Source: Endozoicomonas sp. SCSIO W0465 (GTDB taxonomy: Bacteria > Pseudomonadota > Gammaproteobacteria > Pseudomonadales > Endozoicomonadaceae). From it: 64,000 nt of DNA. Position numbers and translations under genes: made by a program. The stretch is from positions 908,001 through 972,000 of the forward strand of contig NZ_CP092417.1 of NCBI RefSeq assembly GCF_023716865.1. The letters are read 5' to 3'. A model generated the notes under the pieces. The model was not told the DNA's origin. It searched no databases and saw only the letters and a list, made by a program, of their open reading frames with translations. Shown piece by piece: positions 44,799 through 53,564 of the stretch (its first letter is position 1; each line of letters begins with the position of its first letter).

Positions 44799-45215
44799 GA
44801 TTGCAATTCCTGATAATTTCTTTAATAACGAATCGTCATACACGATGTCTGATGATAGGTATGACCTGATTGTTGCGGAGAAGTTTTTGTTAATGCGGTT
44901 GGGGACAGAGAAGTGCTTTTTAAAAGTACTTACGCTCATTGACTGGGGTCGAAGAGAGCGAATTAATGTTCGGTGCCGTTGACTGCTGGATTGGTAGTAG
45001 GCTGGCAACACATAAGTCACTCGACAGCATATTCAAGCTTCTGGTAGCATGCTATCGCTTTCTGGCTGCTGAGGGAAGTGTGGATGCTGCGCCATCCAAA
45101 CTGCGTATTTTGATTCCTGCTTCATTAACGGGCTTGATATAGCGCCGCTAATGCCAACCTTTCCACCTCTTGGAAAGCAACTGGATGATTCCTTTATGAT
45201 CCCCTGTATGATCGA
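44799..45215. other. Spacer between yhbY and the kch pseudogene
   Basis: The 417-nt spacer contains no supported gene. A small palindrome AGTGCTTTTTAAAAGTACT lies near 44911-44930. Promoters for yhbY and kch should be here but were not resolved. Confidence 0.35.
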
Positions 45216-46015
45216 TTGTGCACATCATACTCGTTGAAACCATTTACCAGATTTGTGACGGGTAACCAGATAAAGGGTGGGGTATTGGGCTATTACACTC
45301 ATTTTTGGCGAAGGTTGGTGAAGCTTTGGCTTGAATCCAGGCATTCGTTTGCTGCGTTTGCTGTTTTTGCCAACGGTTTGCTGATTGTTAAAACCATCTG
45401 GGGGATGCCGGTTGATCTTCTTGATCTTTTTCAGATCAATAACCTTGTTGATATGGATTGGTCTGACGTGGCCGATGGACCGTGGTTTTTGCTCAGTGTT
45501 TTCCTGATGCTGAATGCGCTGGGTATGTTGTTCCGGGCAAGAATTGCCTGGGCTCTCAGTGTATTTTTGTTAATTATTACATTGGCATTTACCATGCACT
45601 TTTATCCCTTGCTACGGACAAGAATTCTGTTTTGTGCGTTGACGCTGTTCGGAATACTGTTGCTGGGAAGGGATTTCAATCGTTCCAGTGCAACTGCAGG
45701 GAGTATTTTTGCCATCATCAGCTTTTCAATTCTACTGTTTTATGCCAGTTACGGATCGCTCTATTTTGGCAGTGGCTTTTCTCCGGAAATTGATAACCTG
45801 GTAACGGCTTTCTACTATTCCATTGTCACGATGACGACGGTCGGATATGGCGACATTATTCCCAAAACAGAGTCGGCCCGGTTGTTCACCGTGTCTATGA
45901 TAATCGCCGGTATCACCGTGTTTGCTACATCGCTGACGACGATTTTTGGTTCGGTAATTCGCAGTGGTATTGGCAAGTTGATTAAAGGCAAAGAGCGGGC
46001 TATGAACAGGACAGA

Positions 46016-46023
46016 TCATTTTA
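46016..46023. repeat. 8-bp target duplication TCATTTTA (left, in kch)
   Basis: TCATTTTA precedes the left end GGCTCTTTTC of the IS1595-type element and recurs at 48763-48770 after its right end. Confidence 0.9.
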
Positions 46024-46086
46024 GGCTCTTTTCGAATTCCGAACTGCTGAACTATCCTTGGTGGATATAATTAGCCATCGCCAGCA

Positions 46087-47034
46087 TTGACCATGAATAT
46101 AGGCCGAATCTCAGATCTCATCAGTAATGACACCTGCTTTGAGATGATCCGTGAGAACCGCTGGCCAGATGGCACTGTTCTCTGTCCGCACTGTGATTCT
46201 GAGAATGTCAAAAAGAATGGACACGACAATGTGCAGGTAGAGTGCCAGCACTATTACTGTAAGTCCTGTAAGCGCTACTTCGATGACCTGACAAATACGG
46301 TTTTCGCAGGACACCACCGACCACTCAAAGTCTGGATTGCCTGTCTCTATTTAATGGGGCTGAACGTCTCCAACAGCCAGATAGCTCAGGAACTTGATCT
46401 GTGTGTCAGTGATGCACACCATATGACCACAGTCTTACGAAATGGTGTTGTTGACCGAAAGCCTGAAGTGATTCTTGATGGCGAAGTTGAATTCGACGAG
46501 GTCTACATTGTAGCTGGTCACAAGGGACACCCTGAAGCATTAAAAAAATCTGGATCGTCCACCGAGAAAAAGAAGGCTTAAAGGCGCTCCGGGCCGTGGG
46601 ACTCTTGAAAAAGACAAACCGCCGGTATTGGGAATGATTCAAAGGGGAGGTCAGGTCATTATCAACATGCTGTCGAACGTTAAGAAGGCGACAATCGAAC
46701 CATTTATCAAGAAACACGTAGCCCCACAGAGCCAGATTTATACCGATGAATACAACATCTATGATGACCTTGAAAGCTGGGGCTTCAGACATAAAACGGT
46801 CTGTCACGGCAAAGGTGAGTATGCTCGTGATGATGACAAAGACGGTATTTACGAGGTGCATGTTAATACTATGGAGGGGTTTTGGTCACTTCTACGCTCG
46901 TGGCTAAGGCCTCACAGGGGAATATCCCAAGAGGCTTTACCCCTTTACCTTGGCTTTTTTGAGTTTTTGCATAATATTGGCCGAAGAGGCAAAAGTCTTC
47001 TTCAGCCCTTAGTCAACTTGCTGGTTACATAGTT
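46087..47034 (+). pseudogene. IS1595-family transposase with a +1 frameshift
   Basis: The first part (to 46581) has the zinc ribbon CPHCDSEN..CQHYYCKSC and the DDE start EVEFDEVYIVAGHKGHPEA. The frame then ends after SGSSTEKKKA. In the +1 frame it continues GRPPRKRRLKGAPGRGTLEKDKPPVLGMIQRGG to VHVNTMEGFWSLLRSWLRPHRG, the expected second half. One extra base in GGATCGTCC near 46551-46556 explains it. The preceding A7 run would favour -1 slippage, which does not restore the frame, so this is a mutation rather than programmed shifting. The stop TAG overlaps the first bases of the nested IS. Confidence 0.85.
47026..47031. repeat. 6-bp target duplication TACATA (left, copy 2)
   Basis: TACATA before the IS recurs at 48733-48738 after it. 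It differs from the TAACTA of copy 1, so the two copies inserted independently. Confidence 0.87.
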
Positions 47035-48732
47035 CTCGTCCAAAAACGCATCAGGCAATCATAATTAGATTGTACGTGCGTTTTGATATTTCCTGAAATT
47101 CCAGAGAGCCGCAAAAACTCTTCCCTTTTTTTCTCTAATCTGGGACGGATATTGGAGAAAAACGCGAAAAGCAGGCAGAAAACATCCTCCCACCATGCTG
47201 GAAAGGTACTTTCATGTAGCGTGGAGGTGGCTATCAGGATGGTGCCGGGTGTCTGGCCAGAATCACCAGGTTGTAACAGACCACCGATAACCAGCAATGA
47301 GAATCAAAACGCTCAGAACCCTTGCAGTGGCAACGTGATAGCCCAAAACATCTCTTTAGCCACGAAATTCCCGCTTCAATACCTGCCCGGAAGCGAAAGA
47401 GCGTTTTATACACATACTGACTTTTAGTCATCTCTTCGACTTCAAGTCCGCGCTTCTTATTAAAAGCTACATCGCTGATTCCCATGGCCTTGGCTTTTTC
47501 CAAATTAGCGCGACACGCGTATCCGCCGTCACCGCTTGTCTGGCGAGGTACACGACCATAAATTTCTTTTTGTCTTTCCATCATCGGAATGAATTGGTCC
47601 GAATCCGCTGGGTTACCTTCCTCAATAACCAGGTCCAGGATCAATCGACTTTTTCCCTGAACCAGGTTCAGTTTATGGCCATACTGTACTTGCCGCCTGT
47701 CTTTTACGATGATATCCGTATGGGGTTCATACAGGCTAACCACTTTTTCCTGGGCTGGCACCTTTTCACCCTTAAAGACCCTGCGCTCTGTCTGGGAGAC
47801 TATTGCATCCACCAGGGGTAACAGGTGATCCACATCGGCCTGCCACTTGTCGGCATCATCAGCCAGGAGACACTGCCCCTGCTGACGGGCGTTTGCTAGC
47901 GTGACAGTAGCTTCGATAAGTACCTTCCGGGATTTTCGGGTCAACTGCAGCAGTTTTTTATAATGCTGATGCCGCTCTTCTTTGCCAGCGTAGATGCATT
48001 TTCTGGCCGCATCTTTTACGGCTCGGTTGTGATGGGTATATTCATAAAGCGGTGTCGCTGTCAGTGTTTGTCCCCGTTCCAGCAGCCGACAAATTTCTTT
48101 AACGGAACTGGCTAAAAGATCACTGTCGCAAGGAGGTTTGATATCCGATTCGGTGACTGTGCTGTCAATAGCCACAGTGCGCCCTTTTTCAATACCCTGA
48201 TCTTTAGCGGTCATTAGCTGACAGTTATTAATCCGTTCCCATGTAGATGCAGTAAGAAGGCTGATGAGCCCATGCAAACTGGAGCGACTGGGGCGCTGGT
48301 TTGGTTCGAGGCGACAAAAGTCTCGAAAGAGCATGGAGTCCATCAAAACAAACGACAAGTAGTCATAATCACAATTCAAATACTGTTTCAGGAGTGCCGC
48401 ACGAAGAACGGATTCTGCTGATAGTCCGTTCCGCCCAGTGTTCTGTTTATCACCAGAACTTAAGTCCTCATAAATCCAGTCATTGAACTGTGGATGGGCG
48501 TCAAGCCATTGCGAGATACCGGAAAGCTGGGAGCAGATTTCATGAGGTACGTAATGGAGTTCCATACTACACTGCGGGTTGCGTTTTTTGCGCATTTGGA
48601 GTCCTCTGTTTTTGGCAATCCCTTATGTTTCTTGCTCTTGGGAAGTTTAGTCGCCAGATAGCAGTAGGGCTCCACTTAATTTTTCAGGATAAAATCTACA
48701 GTTTTCAATTGGTTGTGTTTTTGGACGAGAAC
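47032..48732 (-). mobile_element. 1701-bp IS (ISNCY-type), copy 2, inverted
   Basis: Same length and ends as 35701-37401 but in the opposite orientation. It is inserted at the stop codon of the IS1595-type transposase, so it is the younger of the two nested elements. Confidence 0.92.
47234..48595 (-). CDS. ISNCY-type DDE transposase, copy 2
   Basis: The 453-aa product is identical to that of copy 1 (35838-37199). The frame is intact, so both copies may be active sources of transposase. Confidence 0.82.
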   Translation of the reverse strand: MRKKRNPQCSMELHYVPHEICSQLSGISQWLDAHPQFNDWIYEDLSSGDKQNTGRNGLSAESVLRAALLKQYLNCDYDYLSFVLMDSMLFRDFCRLEPNQRPSRSSLHGLISLLTASTWERINNCQLMTAKDQGIEKGRTVAIDSTVTESDIKPPCDSDLLASSVKEICRLLERGQTLTATPLYEYTHHNRAVKDAARKCIYAGKEERHQHYKKLLQLTRKSRKVLIEATVTLANARQQGQCLLADDADKWQADVDHLLPLVDAIVSQTERRVFKGEKVPAQEKVVSLYEPHTDIIVKDRRQVQYGHKLNLVQGKSRLILDLVIEEGNPADSDQFIPMMERQKEIYGRVPRQTSGDGGYACRANLEKAKAMGISDVAFNKKRGLEVEEMTKSQYVYKTLFRFRAGIEAGISWLKRCFGLSRCHCKGSERFDSHCWLSVVCYNLVILARHPAPS

Positions 48733-49264
48733 TACATAGCAGTCTGGAATTGGAAAAGAGCCTCATTTTATTGTCTGTGGTACTTCCATTATGGCAATGG
48801 GAACTATCAACCAACTGATTCAGCGGGGGCTTGATTTTGTGGTAGTCACGGAGCGTCCGGAAAATGAATTTCCCCTGATAGAGCAGAAAATAGGGAAAAA
48901 ACTGGACTTGATTTCCGGGGACACTACGGATAACACCGTGTTAGGCAATGCTGGAATTATGAGTTGCCGTGCTTTGTTAGCGCTCACTGATGATGATGCA
49001 GCGAACGCATTTATTGTATTGTCTGCGAAAGAAATAAACCCTGAGGTCAGAACCGTACTTGTGGTGAATGATGCTAAAAACATGAAAAAAATCAAACAGG
49101 TCAAGGCAGATGTTCTCCTATCGCCACAACTGTTTGGCAGCGAGATTCTGGCCTGTGTGCTCAATGGTGAAACACTGGATCATGCAAAATTGACATCCAT
49201 GCTGCTCACTTCAGGGCATGGGCTGTTTGATTGAGTCACAAGTTTTTATCACCTGGTTATTAGT

Positions 49265-49297
49265 AAAACGTTGCCCCCCAGGCAGAGCGTTTTTTTA
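49265..49297 (+). terminator. Likely terminator after kch
   Basis: AAAACG..GCC pairs with GGC..CGTTTT across a short C/A loop with small internal mismatches, followed by T7. It lies about 30 nt after the kch stop. Confidence 0.6.
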
Positions 49298-49321
49298 TGA
49301 GAAGTGAAGAAGGGAGTCTTT

Positions 49322-49453
49322 ATGTTTCAGCTATGGTTGAGTAATACTTATCTTGCTGATAACGTTACTACTCTTGGATATTATGAGCGCTGTATGGATA
49401 AAGTTGCCAACGCACTTGACCATCAGAAGAGTGCGGTATGTGTTAACTGGTAA
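49322..49453 (+). CDS. Possible 43-residue small protein
   Basis: The frame MFQLWLSNTYLADNVTTLGY... ends SAVCVNW. An AAGGGAG Shine-Dalgarno lies 5 nt before the ATG, which is better than for several real genes in the window. No family is recognised and no other support exists; it may be a chance frame. Confidence 0.25.
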   Translation: MFQLWLSNTYLADNVTTLGYYERCMDKVANALDHQKSAVCVNW

Positions 49454-49666
49454 TATGCACTAATACCTAATTTTCCTGTTTATCTTTTATTGTCTTCTGC
49501 TGTCACAGCCATATCTTATAAGATATTATCTTCATGGCTTTTACTGTACCGGCTGATGTTAATCTCAGTTATTTTCACGTGTACACTTTTATTTCTCTCG
49601 GTTTTCTGGTTCGAGGTTATTCAAACAACGTTTGATCTTGATTTACAGGCAGTTTGCAAAAAGATT

Positions 49667-50287
49667 ATGGCAAGATCCAAAAGTAGTGGTCGCTGGTTAA
49701 AAGAGCATTTTGATGACCATTATGTTAAACAGTCGCAAAAAGACGGGTGGCGATCCAGGGCCAGCTATAAACTTCTGGAGATTCAGGAGAAAGATAAAAT
49801 CTTTCGCCCGGGCATTCGGGTAGTTGACCTTGGTGCGGCACCCGGTGGCTGGTCCCAGGTAGCGGTTGAACTGGTCGGTGACCAGGGGCGGGTGGTTGCT
49901 TCTGATATTCTGCCAATGGACCCTATTGCCGGGGTTGATTTTGTTCAGGGTGACTTCACGGCAGATGCCGTACTGGAGAGAATACTTGAAACCATTGGTT
50001 CGGACCGGGTAGACCTTGTAATTTCCGATATGGCCCCCAATATGACCGGAGCACTCTCAGTTGATCAGCCCAATGCCATGTACCTGGTTGAACTGGCACT
50101 GGATCTGTCAAGGCAGGTATTGCGTAAAGGAGGTGTTTTTCTGGTTAAAGTCTTTCAGGGTGAAGGCTTTGATGCCTACCTGAAAGACATGAAAAGCGGT
50201 TTTGACAAAGTGCAGACTCGGAAGCCTACGGCTTCCAGGGCGCGCTCGAGAGAAGTATATCTGCTGGCCACGGGCTTCAGGGGATGA
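49667..50287 (+). CDS. rlmE: 23S rRNA (U2552-2'-O)-methyltransferase RlmE (FtsJ/RrmJ)
   Basis: The 206-aa protein starts MARSKSSGRWLKEHFDDHYV, as in E. coli RlmE (209 aa). It has the SAM-binding VVDLGAAPGGWSQVA, the catalytic Asp in LVISDMAPNMTG, the Lys in LVKVFQGEGFD and a C-terminal SREVYLLATGF. It methylates U2552 in the A loop at a late 50S step. It heads the rlmE-ftsH block. The chosen ATG has only a weak Shine-Dalgarno. Confidence 0.95.
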   Translation: MARSKSSGRWLKEHFDDHYVKQSQKDGWRSRASYKLLEIQEKDKIFRPGIRVVDLGAAPGGWSQVAVELVGDQGRVVASDILPMDPIAGVDFVQGDFTADAVLERILETIGSDRVDLVISDMAPNMTGALSVDQPNAMYLVELALDLSRQVLRKGGVFLVKVFQGEGFDAYLKDMKSGFDKVQTRKPTASRARSREVYLLATGFRG

Positions 50288-50480
50288 TACGGAATCGTGT
50301 CAATAAAAGACAATTATAGGATGCATTAATCAGCATGATAGAAGACAATCACTGTCACACTGTTCGCTGATCATGTATTGTTGCAGATAAGCATTAGTAC
50401 GTAATCCCGATGAGTCAGGGTACCGTGCTCAATATAAACGATTACCTGAGGCTTAAGTACGCTCGAGAGAGGTTAGCCCC

Positions 50481-52457
50481 TTGAATGATATGGCAAAAAA
50501 TTTGATTCTCTGGGTCATAATCGCCTTGGTGTTATTGACCGTCTTTAAAAACTTTGATGGCATGCAGTCGTCCAGCCAGAAGGTTGCCTATTCTGACTTC
50601 ATCAGCATGGTAGAGAATCGCCAGGTCAGCAAAGTTGTCATCGATGGTTTTACCATTACCGGCATGTTAAACAACAGTGAGCGTTTTGAAACCAATTTGC
50701 CGCCCACTGTGCCGGACAACAAACTGATGGATGAACTCTTGCTGGGTAAGGTGCAGGTTGAATCCAAGCCGATTGAGAAGCAGAGTATCTGGACGCAGCT
50801 ATTGGTAGCCAGCTTCCCGATTCTGGTGATTCTTGCCGTATTTATGTTCTTCATGCGTCAGATGCAGGGCGGCGGCGGAGGCCGGGGTGGCCCGATGAGT
50901 TTTGGCAAAAGCAAGGCCCGTCTGCTGTCTGAAGATCAGATCAAAACCACGTTTGCCGATGTGGCCGGTGTTGAAGAAGCCAAGGAAGATGTTCAGGAAC
51001 TGGTGGACTTCCTGAAAGATCCCGGTAAATTCCAGCGTCTGGGTGGACGTATACCCCGGGGTGTTCTCATGGTTGGCCCTCCGGGTACCGGTAAAACCCT
51101 GATCGCCAAGGCCATTGCCGGTGAGGCCAAGGTGCCGTTCTTCACCATCTCCGGTTCTGACTTTGTTGAAATGTTCGTGGGTGTTGGTGCTTCCCGTGTC
51201 CGTGACATGTTTGAACAGGCCAAGAAGCAGGCACCCTGCATTATCTTTATTGACGAGATTGATGCGGTCGGTCGTCATCGTGGTGCCGGTATGGGTGGTG
51301 GTCACGATGAGCGTGAACAGACCCTTAACCAGCTGCTGGTTGAGATGGATGGTTTTGAAGCAAACGACGGTATTATTGTTATTGCTGCCACTAACCGTCC
51401 GGATGTGCTTGATCCTGCATTGTTGCGTCCCGGTCGTTTTGACCGTCAGGTTGTCGTTGGGTTACCTGATATCCGTGGTCGTGAGCAGATCCTCAAGGTA
51501 CACATGCGCAAGGTTCCGGTTTCAGACAATGTGAAGCCTTCGGTTATCGCCCGTGGTACTCCGGGATTCTCCGGTGCTGATCTGGCAAACCTGGTCAACG
51601 AGGCGGCACTCTTTGCTGCGCGAGCTAACCAGCGCACGGTGGGGCAGAAAGAGTTTGATCTGGCAAAAGATAAGATCATGATGGGGGCCGAGCGCAAGTC
51701 CATGGTCATGAGTGATAAGGAGAAGAGCAATACTGCTTATCACGAAGCCGGACATGCGATTGTCGGTCGATTGGTTCCTGATCATGACCCGGTGTATAAA
51801 GTGAGTATCATTCCACGGGGCCGGGCGCTTGGGGTTACCATGTTCCTGCCTGAGGAGGACCGTTACAGTCAGAGCCGACAGGCGCTGCTTAGTCAGATCT
51901 CCTCACTATTTGGTGGCCGTATCGCCGAAGAGATGACGCTGGGGAAAGATGGTGTCACAACCGGTGCCTCCAATGATATTCAGCGCGCTACCCAGATTGC
52001 CAGAAGCATGGTGACCAAGTGGGGTCTCTCTGACAAGCTGGGTCCACTGCTTTACGATGAAGATGAAGGTGAAGTCTTTCTGGGCAAAAGCTATGGCAGT
52101 GGGGGCTCCAGAATGAATGTCTCCGGTGAAACGGCAAAGATCATTGATGAGGAAGTTCGACGGGTGGTTGATGAGTGCTATTCCCGTGCTAACCAGATTC
52201 TCGTCGATAATCGCGACAAGCTGGATAAAATGGCTGAGGCTCTGATTCAGTACGAAACCATCGACAGTGATCAGATTGATGACATCATGTCCGGCCGTGA
52301 AGTTCGCCCTCCAAAAGATTCTGGTGACCAGGATAACGGTGACAGTGGTGTTAAGGCTGTTGCCGATGAGCCGGAGGCGACGGCTGACGACAAGACTGAA
52401 GAGCGTGATAACAAGGATTCGGGCGGTTCGATTGGTGGCCCTGCCGGGGAACACTGA
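50481..52457 (+). CDS. ftsH: ATP-dependent zinc metalloprotease FtsH
   Basis: The 658-aa inner-membrane protease has two N-terminal helices (about 6-23 and 107-125) and an AAA domain with Walker A GPPGTGKT (199-206) and Walker B IFIDEIDAVG. The zinc site HEAGH is at 421-425. The acidic, disordered tail is longer than in E. coli. It degrades membrane proteins and regulators such as LpxC and sigma-32 in E. coli. Translation probably begins at TTG 50481, which has GAGAGAGG upstream; ATG 50490 is the alternative. Confidence 0.97.
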   Translation: MNDMAKNLILWVIIALVLLTVFKNFDGMQSSSQKVAYSDFISMVENRQVSKVVIDGFTITGMLNNSERFETNLPPTVPDNKLMDELLLGKVQVESKPIEKQSIWTQLLVASFPILVILAVFMFFMRQMQGGGGGRGGPMSFGKSKARLLSEDQIKTTFADVAGVEEAKEDVQELVDFLKDPGKFQRLGGRIPRGVLMVGPPGTGKTLIAKAIAGEAKVPFFTISGSDFVEMFVGVGASRVRDMFEQAKKQAPCIIFIDEIDAVGRHRGAGMGGGHDEREQTLNQLLVEMDGFEANDGIIVIAATNRPDVLDPALLRPGRFDRQVVVGLPDIRGREQILKVHMRKVPVSDNVKPSVIARGTPGFSGADLANLVNEAALFAARANQRTVGQKEFDLAKDKIMMGAERKSMVMSDKEKSNTAYHEAGHAIVGRLVPDHDPVYKVSIIPRGRALGVTMFLPEEDRYSQSRQALLSQISSLFGGRIAEEMTLGKDGVTTGASNDIQRATQIARSMVTKWGLSDKLGPLLYDEDEGEVFLGKSYGSGGSRMNVSGETAKIIDEEVRRVVDECYSRANQILVDNRDKLDKMAEALIQYETIDSDQIDDIMSGREVRPPKDSGDQDNGDSGVKAVADEPEATADDKTEERDNKDSGGSIGGPAGEH

Positions 52458-52481
52458 TCTTACGTCAGGTCTATGATCGTC

Positions 52482-52508
52482 AAGGGCAGGTTTATCCTGC
52501 CCTTTTTT
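52482..52508 (+). terminator. Terminator between ftsH and folP
   Basis: AAGGGCAGG and CCTGCCCTT pair across TTTAT and are followed by a T-run. It may end or attenuate ftsH transcripts; folP starts 17 nt later, so some read-through or a promoter inside ftsH is expected. Confidence 0.85.
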
Positions 52509-52525
52509 GTATCTGGGGAGTTTTC

Positions 52526-53371
52526 ATGAGCAACGAATTTAAGTTGAATTGTGCAGGGAAAATACTGGATCTGAAAAAGCCGGGGGTGATGGGGATTTTG
52601 AACGTTACCCCCGACTCTTTTTATCAAGGAAGCCGCTGTTCTGATAACTGGCTGAATGTGGCACAGGAGATGATCCGGGACGGGGCAGAAATTCTCGATA
52701 TTGGTGGTGAGTCGACACGCCCCGGTGCCTCAGGTGCGCCAACCCCAGAGCAGGAGTTGGAACGGGTTCTGCCCGTGATTGAAGGTTTGGCATCGCGTTT
52801 TAACGTGGTTATCTCAGTGGATACCAGCTCTCCCCTGGTGATCAGGGAAGCGGTGAAAGCGGGGGCGGGGATGATTAATGATGTACGGGCGTTGCATCGT
52901 GAAGGCGCGTTGGAAGCGGCAGCTGAAACGGATGTTCCCATTATTTTGATGCACTCCTTCGTTGATCAGCCTGAGCCAGGGTTGGTACCTGTCTATGGTG
53001 ATGTTGTTGAAGAGGTCCGCCAGTATTTGATGGATTGTGTGCAGCGCTGTGAACATGCAGGGATTCTCCGGGAGCGCTTGATACTGGATCCGGGCTTTGG
53101 AGGGGGCATGTTTGGTAAAACGCCGATGTACGATCTTGAAATGCTGAAGGGCTTTCGTCGCTTTCATGAGTTGGGTCTGCCGGTATTGGCAGGCATGTCC
53201 AGAAAGTCCTTTATTGGCGCAACCTTGGACCGGGATGCCGAAGACCGGCTCCCGGGTAGTCTGGCTGCAGCCATGCTGGCTATACAGGCAGGTGCTCATA
53301 TCATTCGTGTGCATGATGTCAGGGAGACGGTTGATGTTCTCCGTTTTCTACAGGCAGTTGATGAAGCGTAG
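52526..53371 (+). CDS. folP: Dihydropteroate synthase
   Basis: The 281-aa TIM-barrel enzyme condenses dihydropterin pyrophosphate with p-aminobenzoate in folate synthesis and is the sulfonamide target. Motifs are MGILNVTPDSFYQGSR, DIGGESTRPGA, LILDPGFGGGMFGKT and GMSRKSFIG. GGGGAG precedes the ATG. Confidence 0.96.
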   Translation: MSNEFKLNCAGKILDLKKPGVMGILNVTPDSFYQGSRCSDNWLNVAQEMIRDGAEILDIGGESTRPGASGAPTPEQELERVLPVIEGLASRFNVVISVDTSSPLVIREAVKAGAGMINDVRALHREGALEAAAETDVPIILMHSFVDQPEPGLVPVYGDVVEEVRQYLMDCVQRCEHAGILRERLILDPGFGGGMFGKTPMYDLEMLKGFRRFHELGLPVLAGMSRKSFIGATLDRDAEDRLPGSLAAAMLAIQAGAHIIRVHDVRETVDVLRFLQAVDEA

Positions 53372-53564
53372 TTGATTATCGTTGTTTAATAATGCACGTC
53401 AGCCCGGAAGTATGGTTTTCCGAAGGGGGAGCGTTGACGGATAAGTCTCTAATACTGCTTATTTCATCATTTCATTCCTGTTGTCAACATGACCTGATAG
53501 TACTGGAGGTTCAATTGAATGAGTGAGATGATGATTGGTTATTGCTTTCAGAAATTTTTGGTAA

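Larger units (their letters stand above)
46024..48762 (+). mobile_element. IS1595-family (IS1016-like) element, split by the 1701-bp IS copy 2
   Basis: The ends GGCTCTTTTCGAATTCCG... and, on the other strand, GGCTCTTTTCCAATTCCA... form a 25-bp inverted repeat with three mismatches. The 8-bp duplication fits IS1595. Without the nested IS and its 6-bp duplicate the element is 1032 bp. It is a different member of the family from the one at 14317-15618. Confidence 0.9.
45216..49234 (+). pseudogene. kch: kch (voltage-gated potassium channel) interrupted by nested insertion sequences
   Basis: The 5' part (45216-46023) encodes six predicted membrane helices and the selectivity filter TMTTVGYGD, closely following E. 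coli Kch (FANGLLIVKTIWGMPVDLLD). The 3' part (48771-49234) encodes the cytoplasmic RCK/TrkA-N domain, ending LSPQLFGSEILACVLNGETLD and SGHGLFD. An 8-bp duplication TCATTTTA (46016-46023 and 48763-48770) borders the insert. Joining 46023 to 48771 reads DHFIVCGTSIMAMGTI in frame and gives up to 423 aa, near the 417 aa of E. coli Kch. The first codon is uncertain: TTG at 45216, or TTG at 45285 with GGGTGGGG before it. A membrane part without the RCK gate could still be made, ending in IS-encoded residues. Confidence 0.92.
49235..49666 (+). other. Spacer between kch and rlmE
   Basis: The spacer holds the kch terminator and the possible 43-codon gene. AT-rich sequence before rlmE can be read as an in-frame hydrophobic extension of rlmE from 49490, but it has no homology and is treated as non-coding. 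Confidence 0.4.

Noticed and set aside
46545..46560. Programmed ribosomal frameshift in the IS1595-type transposase
   Set aside because: The A7 run supports -1 shifting, but the correct continuation is in the +1 frame.
35701..48732. Composite transposon formed by the two 1701-bp IS copies
   Set aside because: Each copy has its own 6-bp duplication, so they inserted separately rather than moving the intervening genes as one unit.
49490..49666. N-terminal hydrophobic extension of RlmE
   Set aside because: The family starts at MARSKSSGRWLKEHF; the extension lacks homology and has no good start site.
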